In this document: in pieces, positions 1 through 7,559 of the stretch
Position numbering within the stretch: position 1 is the stretch's first letter
How the letters are laid out: each line of letters opens with the position of its first letter
Assembly (NCBI GenBank): GCA_016256075.1
Contig: SDVU01000533.1
Location: 1-12,515, forward strand
Direction of reading: 5' to 3'
From: Dictyocoela muelleri
Lineage: Eukaryota; Microsporidia
DNA: 12,515 bases
The notes under the pieces: model-generated
Seen by the model: only the letters and a program-made list of their open reading frames with translations
What the model was told of the DNA's origin: nothing
Databases searched by the model: none
Made by a program: the position numbers and the translations under genes

Positions 1-76
1 GCGAGTTCTCGTGATGAGCTCGGCTGCGCTCGCGGCGAGTTTACGAGAACTCGCCTTCGGCGAGTTCTCGTGCAGC
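1..76. repeat. GC-rich palindromic island
   Basis: This stretch is roughly 60% G+C inside a window that is about three quarters A+T. The 12-mer gcgagttctcgt occurs at 1-12 and again at 60-71, with its exact reverse complement at 43-54. Positions 44-70 form a 12-bp perfect stem around a 3-base loop (ttc), and ctcgc-g-gcgag (29-39) is a smaller palindrome. No coding potential was recognised. It could be the end of a palindromic repeat family cut by the window edge. I do not recognise the family. Confidence 0.7.
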
Positions 77-243
77 GAATTAGTGGCTTTTCATGATTTT
101 TTATTTTCACTACTTTTTACCGAGATGCGTCGCAGCACTTAACCTCACACCTAAGAGAGTTCTTCTGCTTCATTGCCATTTTAGACAGAGTTTAAACAAG
201 TATACCAAGCTGTAAAAACTGTTTATTATACTATAATTATCTA
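77..243. other. AT-rich spacer, nothing recognised
   Basis: This is non-repetitive AT-rich DNA between the GC-rich island and the first 78-bp repeat. I see no open frame of useful length, no RNA gene and no clear signal. Confidence 0.4.
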
Positions 244-321
244 GTTAAGACCGCTTAATGTTATTCCCTCCTTATTTATTAAAGAGTGACGTCAGTAAGA
301 TTCTTACACGATACTTAATTT
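244..321 (+). repeat. 78-bp dispersed repeat, copy A
   Basis: It matches 1887-1964 in the same orientation without gaps, at about 69 of 78 positions counted by eye. Shared blocks include gaccgcttaatg, gacgtcag and cgatacttaattt. Similarity stops sharply at both ends of both copies. A weaker third copy ends the window (12451-12512). Only stop-interrupted frames are seen in it, so it is probably non-coding repeat sequence. Confidence 0.85.
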
Positions 322-336
322 CGCACGAATTTTTTA

Positions 337-410
337 TCACCAATTGGTGAAAAAATACAAATTCACCAAAAAATATTAGGATTTTTTTCACCATAAATTG
401 GTGAAAAAAA
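337..410. repeat. cluster of TTCACCA/TGGTGAA dyads
   Basis: Immediately after repeat copy A there is a perfect 14-bp palindrome, tcaccaattggtga (337-350). A single half site ttcacca follows at 362-368. A larger dyad with 12-bp perfect arms (382-393 and 399-410) and a 5-base spacer comes next. All share the half site TTCACCA. A diverged form (attggttaaaaaaatc) occurs near 1839-1854, just before repeat copy B. It could be protein-binding sites, hairpins, or the end of an old element. No adjacent gene supports an operator role. Confidence 0.6.
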
Positions 411-1886
411 TCATATAAGATGGCAAATTTTAAAAATAAGACCCCGAAAGTTTCGAGACTTTTATTTCTGATTATTTTATTACAATTTTTAAGAAACTAA
501 ATGCAATCGAATATTATAGATGCCGTAATATTAAATGTAGAATTTTTGACCATATACCCATAGAGAATACGTTTATGGTGCACAAATACTATAACCATAT
601 AAAGTCAAGAATCCTCTAAAATCATAAAAAAAAACTTTTAAGAACAATAATAACAGAATCTAAAGGTTTGATTTATAATATAACAAAAAAACTTCTGTAT
701 AATACGAAGAAGGTGTTGTGACCGACTTATATACGTATAAATACATAACAGGCCGGAAAACATGGTAAAAAATCCGAGATATAAAACAAACAATATAAAT
801 TTTGGCCATATAACGGAACGATTAAATAGTGGATATTAACACAAAACCTTACTCAGATAAGATAATAAAGGCCTTTTTTCTACTTAATTATTATGTTTTC
901 TGACATAACCACTATATTTTGTAAGTGGTGAATTATATTAGTTAATGGGAATTTTTGGAGAGTCCCGTAACAATTTTATCACCTACATACATTCAAAGTA
1001 ATGATTTTTGGAGATCTTGTTCACTCTTGTTTATATTTTGTTCCTAAATAAAATAGAGGCTACTTATTTGAAATTCACTACTATTTTTAAAGCTTTAATA
1101 AATATTTCTGTTCTCAAAATAATTACGGATTTGTAAATAAGATCAATTAATGTACTAAAAGCTTTTTTTGAAAGTATGATTTTCGGAAGAAATTTTTATC
1201 GGGTCCAGACAGTATATGAGAAGTTACGAAGAAGTAGACCCTCTTCACTCTATAATAATTATGGAATTTGAATAATATTAATAAAAATAATCGTAATTTA
1301 ACATAAATTCCCACAGAATGTGTTCCTACATTCTTTTCTTTGTTTACGAAAACTACTGCTCAATACTCTGATTGCTCCTACGAAAAAAATATTCCGAAAT
1401 ATAATATATAAGTGATAAATCTAGATCATATATTTATTCTATTTATTTTTATAATTGTTATTTAAGAGTTTTTGATTCTATCCTCGAACGATTAATTCTT
1501 TTTAGGCATAGCATATAATGTTAAATACATTTTAAAGTGTAGCACATTTTAACTTGGAAAAATTTACTGACTTGTATAGACACACAAATTAAAGTGACAG
1601 GGCGTAATTTTACAATATAGAAAAAGAATTTTAATTAACGAGATTTCAAAACAGAAACTCTTTTAATTAATTTTTAAAAAATTTTAAAAGATATAATGAA
1701 CTAGAATTTATTTAAATTCTAGGTAATTTTATGTTTTTGAAGATCGATAATTACGTTTTCCCAAAAAATTCTTTTCGTTATATTTTATTTTTGCTTTTAA
1801 CAAAAAAATTAATAAGAGTTCGGTAATTTTTAGCAAAAATTGGTTAAAAAAATCTCAATGTTTTTTAATTGAATAAACAATTGCCA
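411..1886. other. 1.5-kb AT-rich stretch, no gene recognised
   Basis: All frames are densely interrupted. The best open stretches are a 31-codon ATG frame at 1176-1271 and a roughly 40-codon run ending near 1135. Neither shows a motif, and runs of that length are expected by chance in this composition. The interval between the two 78-bp repeats is 1565 bp, close to the size of the MULE insert further right. It may therefore be a heavily decayed insertion, but I could not identify terminal repeats or a transposase in it. Confidence 0.4.
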
Positions 1887-1964
1887 GTTATGACCGCTTA
1901 ATGTCATTCCCTTCTTATTGATTATAGAGCGACGTCAGCAAGATTCGTATACGATACTTAATTT
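1887..1964 (+). repeat. 78-bp dispersed repeat, copy B
   Basis: This is the second copy of the repeat at 244-321, about 88% identical, same orientation, no gaps. The flanking bases differ from those of copy A on both sides. The two copies bracket 1565 bp of unassigned DNA. Confidence 0.85.
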
Positions 1965-2010
1965 TACATTAAAGAGTGTTAACTATCGAGCTACCTGGCC
2001 CAAAAACAGG

Positions 2011-2357
2011 TCATAACTCTAAAAAAATGGGTCTATAGCTCTTATAAAATATATCTATAGCTTTGGCAAAATGGATCTATAACTCTTATAAAATATATCT
2101 ATAGCTTTGGTAAAATGGGTCTATAACATTGGTAAAAGGCGTCTATATCTTTGGCATGTGTCTATAACATCTATAAAATTCGTCTATAACTTTGGTAAAA
2201 TGGGTCTAGAACTTTGGGAAAAAGAGTCTAGAACTTTTGGAAAGCTGGGGAAATAACTTCGGCAAAAGGGGTCATATATTTGGTGAAATAATGCTATAAA
2301 TTTGCAAGAAAGGGGCTATAAATTTGGCAAAGAAGTCCAGTAACTATGAAAAACCCC
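2011..2357. repeat. 22-bp tandem repeat (minisatellite 1)
   Basis: About 16 consecutive units of 19-23 bp, most of them 22 bp, with a unit that begins TCTATAACTTTGG and continues TAAAATGGG. Within the left part (about 2032-2119) the units alternate between a 'cttataaaatata' type and a 'tttggcaaaatgg' type, so a 44-bp dimer is itself duplicated. Units to the right become steadily more diverged (tctagaacttt, ctataaatttg) and the array fades out near 2357. The pattern suggests recent dimer amplification at the left end and an older right end. Confidence 0.9.
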
Positions 2358-2590
2358 GAAATAGCGAATATAATGTTGTTGAAACGATTATAATAACGAC
2401 GGCTTATGTAAAATAGCCTGTTTTATAAATATACGATTTGTAGAGCTTTTTCTTGGGTTCCTAAATACTGGAATGTCTTTTAAAGAAATGGTCATAATAC
2501 CCAATGTATAATCAAAAACTATAAAAAACATTACAAAAGATACACTTAAGCGCTTCAGGCTGCCAGCCCTTATTTTTTTAAATTTTAAAA

Positions 2591-2599
<9 letters not shown>
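2358..2599. other. AT-rich spacer, nothing recognised
   Basis: Unique-looking sequence between the minisatellite and the poly(A) tracts. I see no frame, repeat or RNA signal I can support. Confidence 0.4.
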
Positions 2600-2627
<28 letters not shown>

Positions 2628-2654
2628 TAAAACGAATAAGAAAACAAACACTAA

Positions 2655-2711
<57 letters not shown>
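2600..2711. repeat. two long A-homopolymer tracts
   Basis: A28 at 2600-2627 and A52 at 2660-2711 are separated by a 32-base A-rich linker. Both are preceded by a short T-run (ccttttttt and ctaattttt). The second is followed abruptly by cgggggacagcc. Pure runs this long stand out even in this composition. Options are the poly(A) ends of retroposed copies, slippage expansion, or a sequencing or assembly artefact. No LINE or SINE body was recognised next to them. Confidence 0.85.
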
Positions 2712-2712
<1 letters not shown>

Positions 2713-2964
2713 GGGGGACAGCCATATTATAGATTTTATACTAATAATATTATAAACCTATGGACTTTATTATAATATGAGAGTAGAAAGCGGTGGGAAA
2801 TTTTTAAAGTATTTCTAAGTTTTTTCTCAGAGGATTTAAGATATGTGTGTTATGAACGACCGAAGAATTCAATTTTGCTTTTAATATGAACCTTAAACAT
2901 CTTTTTGCTTCATAAATTAATTTAATTTTTTAGAAATAATTTTAAATTTTTTGTAAGACCCCTT
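2712..2964. other. AT-rich spacer, nothing recognised
   Basis: No useful open frame on either strand. This includes the sequence downstream of the minus-strand broken gene that ends at 2965. No clear terminator or repeat is visible. Confidence 0.35.
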
Positions 2965-3279
2965 TTAAGATTTAGAAAATAAGTCTGACGGACCTGAATA
3001 CAGAGGCGTGTTTTTTGATATGTCTACATTTTGATCTGGGCCCGAAAAGAGATGCAATACATTAAAAGATTTTTCTTTTGAAAAAAATATTTTTGCTTCA
3101 CGAATTGGTCTTAATCCATGTGTTGTATTAAAATCACTTTCTGATAAATTAATACATGATGAATGATGAGGCTCATATTCAGTGCCCAAAGTTTCAAGAA
3201 TAATAAAAAAGATGGATTATTCTAGAAAATCTTAAACTTTAGTATTGATTAATAGAAACACCAATTTTAATAAAGACAT
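2965..3279 (-). pseudogene. broken small gene of unknown function, possible secreted protein
   Basis: A single minus-strand frame starts at an ATG at 3279 with the hydrophobic stretch MSLLKLVFLLIN, which resembles a signal peptide. It is crossed by two TAA stops near 3233 and 3218. It then stays open for about 84 codons to a TAA just below 2965. The open part has unusually mixed codons for this window. It contains EYEPHHSSCINLSESDFN, RPIREAKIFFSKEK and two similar short segments, LHLFSGPDQN and PLYSGPSDL. I do not recognise the family. The lack of an ATG in the intact part and the two stops suggest a dead gene. Alternatively only the 3' part is a coding remnant and the upstream frame is chance. 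No neighbour suggests a role. Confidence 0.4.
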
Positions 3280-3370
3280 AAGAGCACACTGTGATACAAC
3301 ATTTTCTATATAAAATTTTATTTGCTGATTTTACTAAAAAACTGGTTTTAATCTACATTATTAGTAAAGA
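3280..3370. other. spacer before foldback element
   Basis: Short AT-rich stretch with no recognised signal. The minus-strand frame of the broken gene remains open through most of it, so that relic could extend a little further upstream. Confidence 0.3.
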
Positions 3371-3708
3371 ATGGAATATTCGGTACTGATCCATCATAAA
3401 TAACCCCCTTTGCAATATAAAAATTTTAGGAGTAGAATGCTGTTTATTTATACGAGGGTTATTTTAATGTGGGAACTATCGCAATATAGTTATTTTTTAT
3501 TTTTACTCTACGGTTGTAGATTTATAGTATCCGCCCATTGGACCAATGTACTATAAATCTACAGTCGTAAAGTAAAATTAGAAAAAAAAATACAGCGGGA
3601 GTTACCACATTAAAATTACCCTCGTATTAATTCACAGTTTTCTCTCTCCTAAATTTTTTATATTACAAAAGGTGATTATTTATATTGGAACAGTACCGAA
3701 TATTCTCC
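3371..3708. mobile_element. foldback / MITE-like inverted-repeat element
   Basis: Two arms of about 165 bp are inverted copies of one another over their whole length. The outer ends are gaatattcggtactg (3374-3388) and cagtaccgaatattc (3691-3705). Matching inner blocks include the regions around 3414-3430 and 3645-3664, tacgaggg (3451) against ccctcgta (3619), and gtagatttatagta against tactataaatctac. The centre (about 3536-3548) is a small palindrome, cattggaccaatg. Arm identity is roughly 80% by eye. There is no coding capacity. Size and structure fit a non-autonomous DNA transposon. I could not define a target-site duplication or assign a superfamily. It lies directly beside the left fragment of a Tc1-like transposase. 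Confidence 0.85.
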
Positions 3709-3710
3709 AA

Positions 3711-3820
3711 TTAAAAAAGTGTTTTTTTCAATGAACAAGATTGAAAAGACTCGAGTATTAAAGTTCTTTGCGCTATTAATATCACAGGTATTGTAGGCTA
3801 TCAAAAAAAATCCGAAGTTA
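3711..3820 (+). pseudogene. Tc1/IS630-like transposase, left (upstream) fragment
   Basis: Plus-strand frame reading VFFNEQD, a stop, then KDSSIKVLCAINITGIVGYQ. In Tc1/mariner and IS630 transposases the block VFIDE carries the first catalytic Asp, and a few residues later comes a run like 'vlcAis..GivgY'. Both are visible here, with Asn where the first Asp would be expected. The fragment is cut on the left by, or just after, the foldback element and on the right at 3820, where the MULE begins. Its last 72 bp recur at 5465-5536, where the gene resumes. It is one piece of a split gene and has no coding capacity of its own. Confidence 0.6.
3749..3820 (+). repeat. 72-bp direct repeat flanking the MULE, left copy
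   Basis: About 90% identical to 5465-5536 with two single-base indels. Shared core: gcgctattaatatc and caggtattgtaggctatca. The repeat is coding sequence of the Tc1-like transposase (CAINI.GIVGYQ). It ends within a few bases of the MULE left terminal repeat. A MULE target duplication is normally about 8-11 bp, so this is far too long for an ordinary one. Confidence 0.9.
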
Positions 3821-3828
3821 GGGTTGCA

Positions 3829-3874
3829 GCGTTTCGTCAAGTTGTGACGAGCGCCGGTTTTTTCATCAAAATTT
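3829..3874. repeat. MULE left terminal inverted repeat
   Basis: It starts gcgtttcgtcaagttgtgac and runs through gccggttttttcatc. Its reverse complement aligns with 5399-5447 over almost the whole length, about 80-85% by eye with two small gaps. Confidence 0.85.
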
Positions 3875-3944
3875 AGCCACCCTTACGGACAATGAAATAA
3901 TTTTATTATTAAAAGTAAAAGAGGTAAATACTAAATTTTATACG

Positions 3945-5340
3945 ATGGCCATGCGTATAATCAACATAGTGTTACAAATTGATACTGTTTTTCGGAGATG
4001 TACTGACCGAAAATGGAATGGTTTTTTGCTAACAACAAAAAATCATGTTCTAATTTATACAATGATCATTGTAAAAATTTCGTTAAAAATTATAGCAAAA
4101 ATGAATCTTTATATTCAAGGAATATAATTAATAAGAAAGTAATTGATACAAATGAACGGCCGAGAGACATAATAAATTATGTTTTGATTGTAAGTTCACC
4201 ACTTATACTGAAATACACGCCGAGGGAAAACAATCTAAGGGATAATAGAACTAAACTTAGAAATAAAGCAAAATAAAATACATATATGACGAGATACCAG
4301 AAACTATAAAATTAACGTTTGCTAATGAAAAGTTTTTACAATTTGATGGGTGTAAAAATGATGAAGTAAGATTTTTAATTTTTACAACTACAACACATCT
4401 TTTATATCTCAAAAATAGCAAAATGTTGTATTGTGATGGCACATTTTATTCACGCCCTCGAGAATTTGGTCAATTATATAGAATAATGAGCTATGTTAAT
4501 ACAAAATAGTTCCACTAGTGTATATATTTATAAGACTCGTTCTAAAAATAGCTAAACGTGTGCATTATATTTTAAAAGAAAAATTCATTATAAATATCGT
4601 CATTCATCACTATTGATTTTGAAATGGCATCATTCGTCTCTTTCAAAGAAGTTTTCCCAGATTATAAAGTTAATGGATTTTTTTCCACTTTTCACAGATT
4701 TTATTCAAAAAGATTCAGATGTTTGGAATGGTTAATATCTATAAGAATAATGTGAAAGTCCGAGAAAATTTTCGGATGTTTCTGAGTTTTGCATCTGTTC
4801 CATTTGAATTTTTTAAATTTATATATGATAACCTAAAAAATTATATTTTAATTAATGATAATGCAGATCCAATATTACCATTTTTCAATGAATTTCACAA
4901 TTCATTTGAAAATCATTGATAATTTTAATACGAATGAATCTTCAATTTTTTTTTCAGTAGATTTCTGGTCAGTATCTAATCGAATTTTAAATGATGTTAA
5001 AAATACCAATAATGTGATTGAAGAATGGAATCGTTCACTGAACAATAATATAACAAGCAAAAACCCGAATTTGTTTGAAATAGGCAGTGAAATTAGAAAA
5101 AAACACGCTTCAGTAGAGAATAAAATCAGTAAATTTTTTATTGAAATCAATTTTAACGAAGAATATAATTATGAAGATTCTAAATTGTTATGGTTTAAAA
5201 AAAATTCAAACTATAAAAAATTTTATGGAATTGATTTTTTGAAAATGATTGCGAGTGATTTGAAATTGAAAGAACCTTACAAAATTAAATATTTAAAGTT
5301 TAAATTTTTAAATTTTTTTGAATTACACTTTTATGTATAG
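3945..5340 (+). pseudogene. MULE transposase with FLYWCH-like N-terminus, broken
   Basis: Pieces appear in order in shifting frames. A FLYWCH-like start (RRCTDRK.NGFLLTTKNH, then NDHC in another frame, 3990-4075) comes first. Then ERPRDIIN and PRENNLRDNRTKLRNK (4150-4270), an open run IPETIKLTF...VRFLIFTTT, and the hallmark YCDGTFYSRPREFGQLY (4432-4482, first catalytic Asp at 4435). PLVYIFI follows at 4512, then TIDFEMASF..FKEVFPDYKVNGFF (second Asp at 4615), FRMFLSFASVPFEFF (4771) and FWSVSNRILND...NNVIEEWNRSLN (4964-5045, Glu region at 5020). The usual zinc-binding Cys-x-x-His after the second Asp is not intact (GFFSTFHR). There are about six breaks: frame changes near 4040, 4275, 4510, 4605, 4725 and 4900, with a TAG at 4507. 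The last 160 codons (4855-5337) are one open frame. Role by family: cut-and-paste transposition. Confidence 0.85.
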
Positions 5341-5398
5341 TTGGATTTTCTAATGGATTTTTGATATTTTTTTAATTTATCGCGTTAATTTTTGTTAA

Positions 5399-5447
5399 AA
5401 ATTCTTTGACGAAAAAACCGGCGTTTCGTCACAACTAGGCGAAAACG
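5399..5447. repeat. MULE right terminal inverted repeat
   Basis: Inverted partner of 3829-3874, sharing gaaaaaaccggcg and cgtcacaact. It also overlaps a strong internal dyad: aaaccggcgtttcg (5415-5428) pairs with cgaaaacgccggttt (5440-5454) around an 11-base loop. The left end lacks this fold, so the right terminus may have gained or kept an extra palindromic segment. Confidence 0.85.
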
Positions 5448-5462
5448 CCGGTTTACGCAAAA

Positions 5463-5870
5463 GAACTCGAATATTACATTTTTTGCGCTATTAATATCTC
5501 AGGTATTGTAGGCTATCAAATAAAAATCCGAAGTTATAAGTCTTTAGATATTTTTAATTTTTTACAGACAAAAATACCTATTTTGACACAAGATAACATG
5601 AACTATATGATAATAGACAATGAAAAAATCCATAAGACAGCAGAGGCGAGGGAGTCCTTGGGGAAGGAAAACAACATCTAAAAAAATTTTTACTTACGAT
5701 TCGCCCCTCCTAATCCGATAGAAGAGTTTTTTCATGCTCAAAGTCTACGGTGAAACAAAGAGAATGTCTGCTAATAGTGTTGTTCTTCTACATACGATTG
5801 AAGATATTCTGATAAATGATATATTTAGAATAGAGGGCTTTTAACCATATGTGTACATGGGTTGAAAATG
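5463..5870 (+). pseudogene. Tc1/IS630-like transposase, right (C-terminal) fragment
   Basis: A frame open from 5460 to a TAA at 5679 reads CAINISGIVGYQIKIRSYKS, LDIFNFLQTKIPIL and YMIIDNEKIHKT. The IIDN Asp is the second catalytic residue and IHKT is the classic follow-on. After the stop the same frame gives FAPPNPIEEFFHAQSLR (about 5700-5750). This is the 'LPPYSP.LNPIEE' block with a few residues missing, and its Glu is the third catalytic residue. After a further stop and a frame change come LLHTIEDILINDIFRIEGF and PYVYMG (to about 5865), typical of the C-terminus. Breaks: at least three stops plus one frame change. It is the continuation of the fragment at 3711-3820 and was separated from it by the MULE. 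Confidence 0.8.
5465..5536 (+). repeat. 72-bp direct repeat flanking the MULE, right copy
   Basis: Second copy of 3749-3820. It begins about 17 bases after the MULE right terminal repeat and runs straight into the rest of the Tc1-like transposase. The transposase gene is therefore duplicated across the insertion rather than simply cut. Confidence 0.9.
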
Positions 5871-5984
5871 CTATTGTTTGCGATGATTTTATAATTATAA
5901 TAAACTTTTATATTTTTTATTCATTTTTTAACATTTTAATTTAATAAATGTAAAGGTGGCTACAAAAAAAGGGAATTAAAAAAC

Positions 5985-6265
5985 GAAATCATCTATAAAA
6001 ATAAATATGTTTCTATATATTGCCGAAACATGCGTGATTTGACGTGAAGTAAGAGATAAATGTACAAGGATAAATTTAAATGGTATTTATTTAATGAATG
6101 TAGATGTCGCGATTAGTTTTTGATTGGAAAAACATGAGGGTAATGTTAACAATTATATTTATAGTTTTTTAATCAATTTTGATTTAGTGTCAAATTTTAT
6201 CAAACTGACAAAATACCATTTTACTTTTATTTTTTTTAATACACTTATTAAACTGTCTTACTACG
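5985..6265 (-). repeat. LTR of the Ty3/gypsy fossil (3' LTR)
   Basis: It aligns in the same orientation with about 9965-10245. Strong blocks include gaaaaacatg, ttatagttt, ttttatcaaa against ttttcacaaa, and acacttatta. Similarity ends at tacta (6263), paired with 10243. The left boundary is uncertain by about 30 bp. Confidence 0.75.
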
Positions 6266-6479
6266 TCACACACACTTCTATATAAAAAATGGCGTTATAT
6301 TTTTTTTTGCCTTAATTTTTATATTTTTCGTCAATTAAAACACATTATCATCATCACCTATATTTAAAACTTCAAAAGGACCTGCGTATAGATCTTGAAT
6401 TTTATCAGATTATTAAGTTTTTTAAATACCGAACCCCGACTTTATACTTTTGTTTTTTTTGCTATTATTCACTTTTTAT

Positions 6480-7260
6480 AGCTATCCTCTTACCTTTTCA
6501 TCTCCTTTTCTGATTTATTTTAATTTATTACTTCTCTTTTAAATGGATCAAGTTTGGAATATTTGAAAATAATATCGTGTGGTAATACATATAACGCATG
6601 ATGATAAGTATAATTTGACCTAGTCTCGAGAAGTTTTTAAGCAGATATATAGAGGACGCTAGTAAATTCTGCAACAATCAGCGATTTTTTATTTATTCTT
6701 TCTAAAACTAGATTTCCGGTTAAATTATAAGCGCTAGCCAATATATGGTGATCATTTGGGATCTTTATTGGTTTTTTACATGTCACTGATATACTGACAG
6801 CTTTGGTCGGAAAGTAGTTTTTGGGGTACGCCTATTCTTTCAAATAAGAATGAATTCATGCTTTTACAAACAGCTTCTGCTGTAATGTTAAACACTACAT
6901 CTACTCTAGTAAAACGAGAAAAGGTTTCTGTATATGTCATAATGTAAAATTTTTATTTATTTTTTATATTTTTGAAATGATTTGCCTTATAGGTCCAAAT
7001 ATCTCAGAGAATATTTAAGAAGAGACTGGTCTGTAAATATCCCTTATCAATCTATTTTTATTGTTATGCCCTTACAAGTGCAAAACTGCATACATTTTGC
7101 TGTGATATCACGTTATATTTGTTTGATTAGGTATATGAGATTAAATCGTTTAAATAAGTTATATAATTTACGGCTGACCTGGGATAACTAACTTGAGGTG
7201 TAAGTCTTTGAGGAAAAAATTGTCAACTTAACTCGGGATAATAATTCTATCATTGCAGTC
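6480..7260 (-). pseudogene. integrase region of the Ty3/gypsy fossil
   Basis: Minus-strand traces of a retroviral-type integrase: a zinc-binding region near 7060-7100, a first catalytic block with TETFSRFTRVDVV (about 6905-6945), and a second block with LSDQSCQYIS (about 6785-6815). It follows RNase H, as expected for Ty3/gypsy. Broken. Open plus-strand runs here (6982-7191) are antisense to it. Confidence 0.75.
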
Positions 7261-7559
7261 TAGGAATAACCCATTTAGTTTTTTTGGCTGATTTTATTCG
7301 CATATTCGTAATTTCTTGTAGTTTTATTATTGACTCGCATTTTTTGATATCACTTAATGTGGTATTTTTTCAATAATCTGCTGTATTGAATGAGTATAAT
7401 CTATAAAATGCATTCGTTTTTTTATTTGCAGTATCTTTCAAGAAATGGATATAGCGATAAAACTCTACTGGGATAAATTTCCATCGTTCAATTCGCTGTA
7501 AAATATACTATATGTATTATATCTCGATTATTAGTTTTAACAATCATTTTGATGTTAAA

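Larger units (their letters stand above)
3829..5447 (+). mobile_element. MULE (Mutator-like) DNA transposon, full-length but broken
   Basis: Imperfect terminal inverted repeats of about 46-49 bp (3829-3874 and 5399-5447) enclose a plus-strand MULE transposase relic (3945-5340). The element is about 1.62 kb, or up to 1.64 kb if it reaches the 72-bp flanking repeats at 3820 and 5465. It lies inside the gene of a Tc1/IS630-like transposase in the same orientation, so it is younger than that element. Its coding part is the best preserved in the window, which suggests it is among the more recent arrivals. Confidence 0.85.

Noticed and set aside
420-470. gatggcaaatttta resembling the MULE DGTF segment at 4435
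   Set aside because: Similarity lasts about 14 bases then becomes weak. Its position relative to the surrounding repeats does not fit a MULE layout.
1150-1260. Minus-strand SGPDKNF resembling SGPDQN in the broken gene at 2965-3279
   Set aside because: The match is about six residues in AT-rich DNA and does not extend. Treated as coincidence.
1176-1271. 31-codon plus-strand ORF starting MIFGRNFYRVQ
   Set aside because: Too short, no homology recognised, no context. Expected by chance.
2011-2357. CRISPR-like regular repeats
   Set aside because: Units are contiguous 22-mers with no unique spacers, so this is a minisatellite. The same applies to 11948-12240.
4257-4442. 61-codon minus-strand open frame
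   Set aside because: Antisense to the MULE segment that carries the DGTF motif, so a shadow.
4902-5150. 82-codon minus-strand open frame
   Set aside because: Antisense shadow of the long C-terminal MULE transposase frame. No motif of its own.
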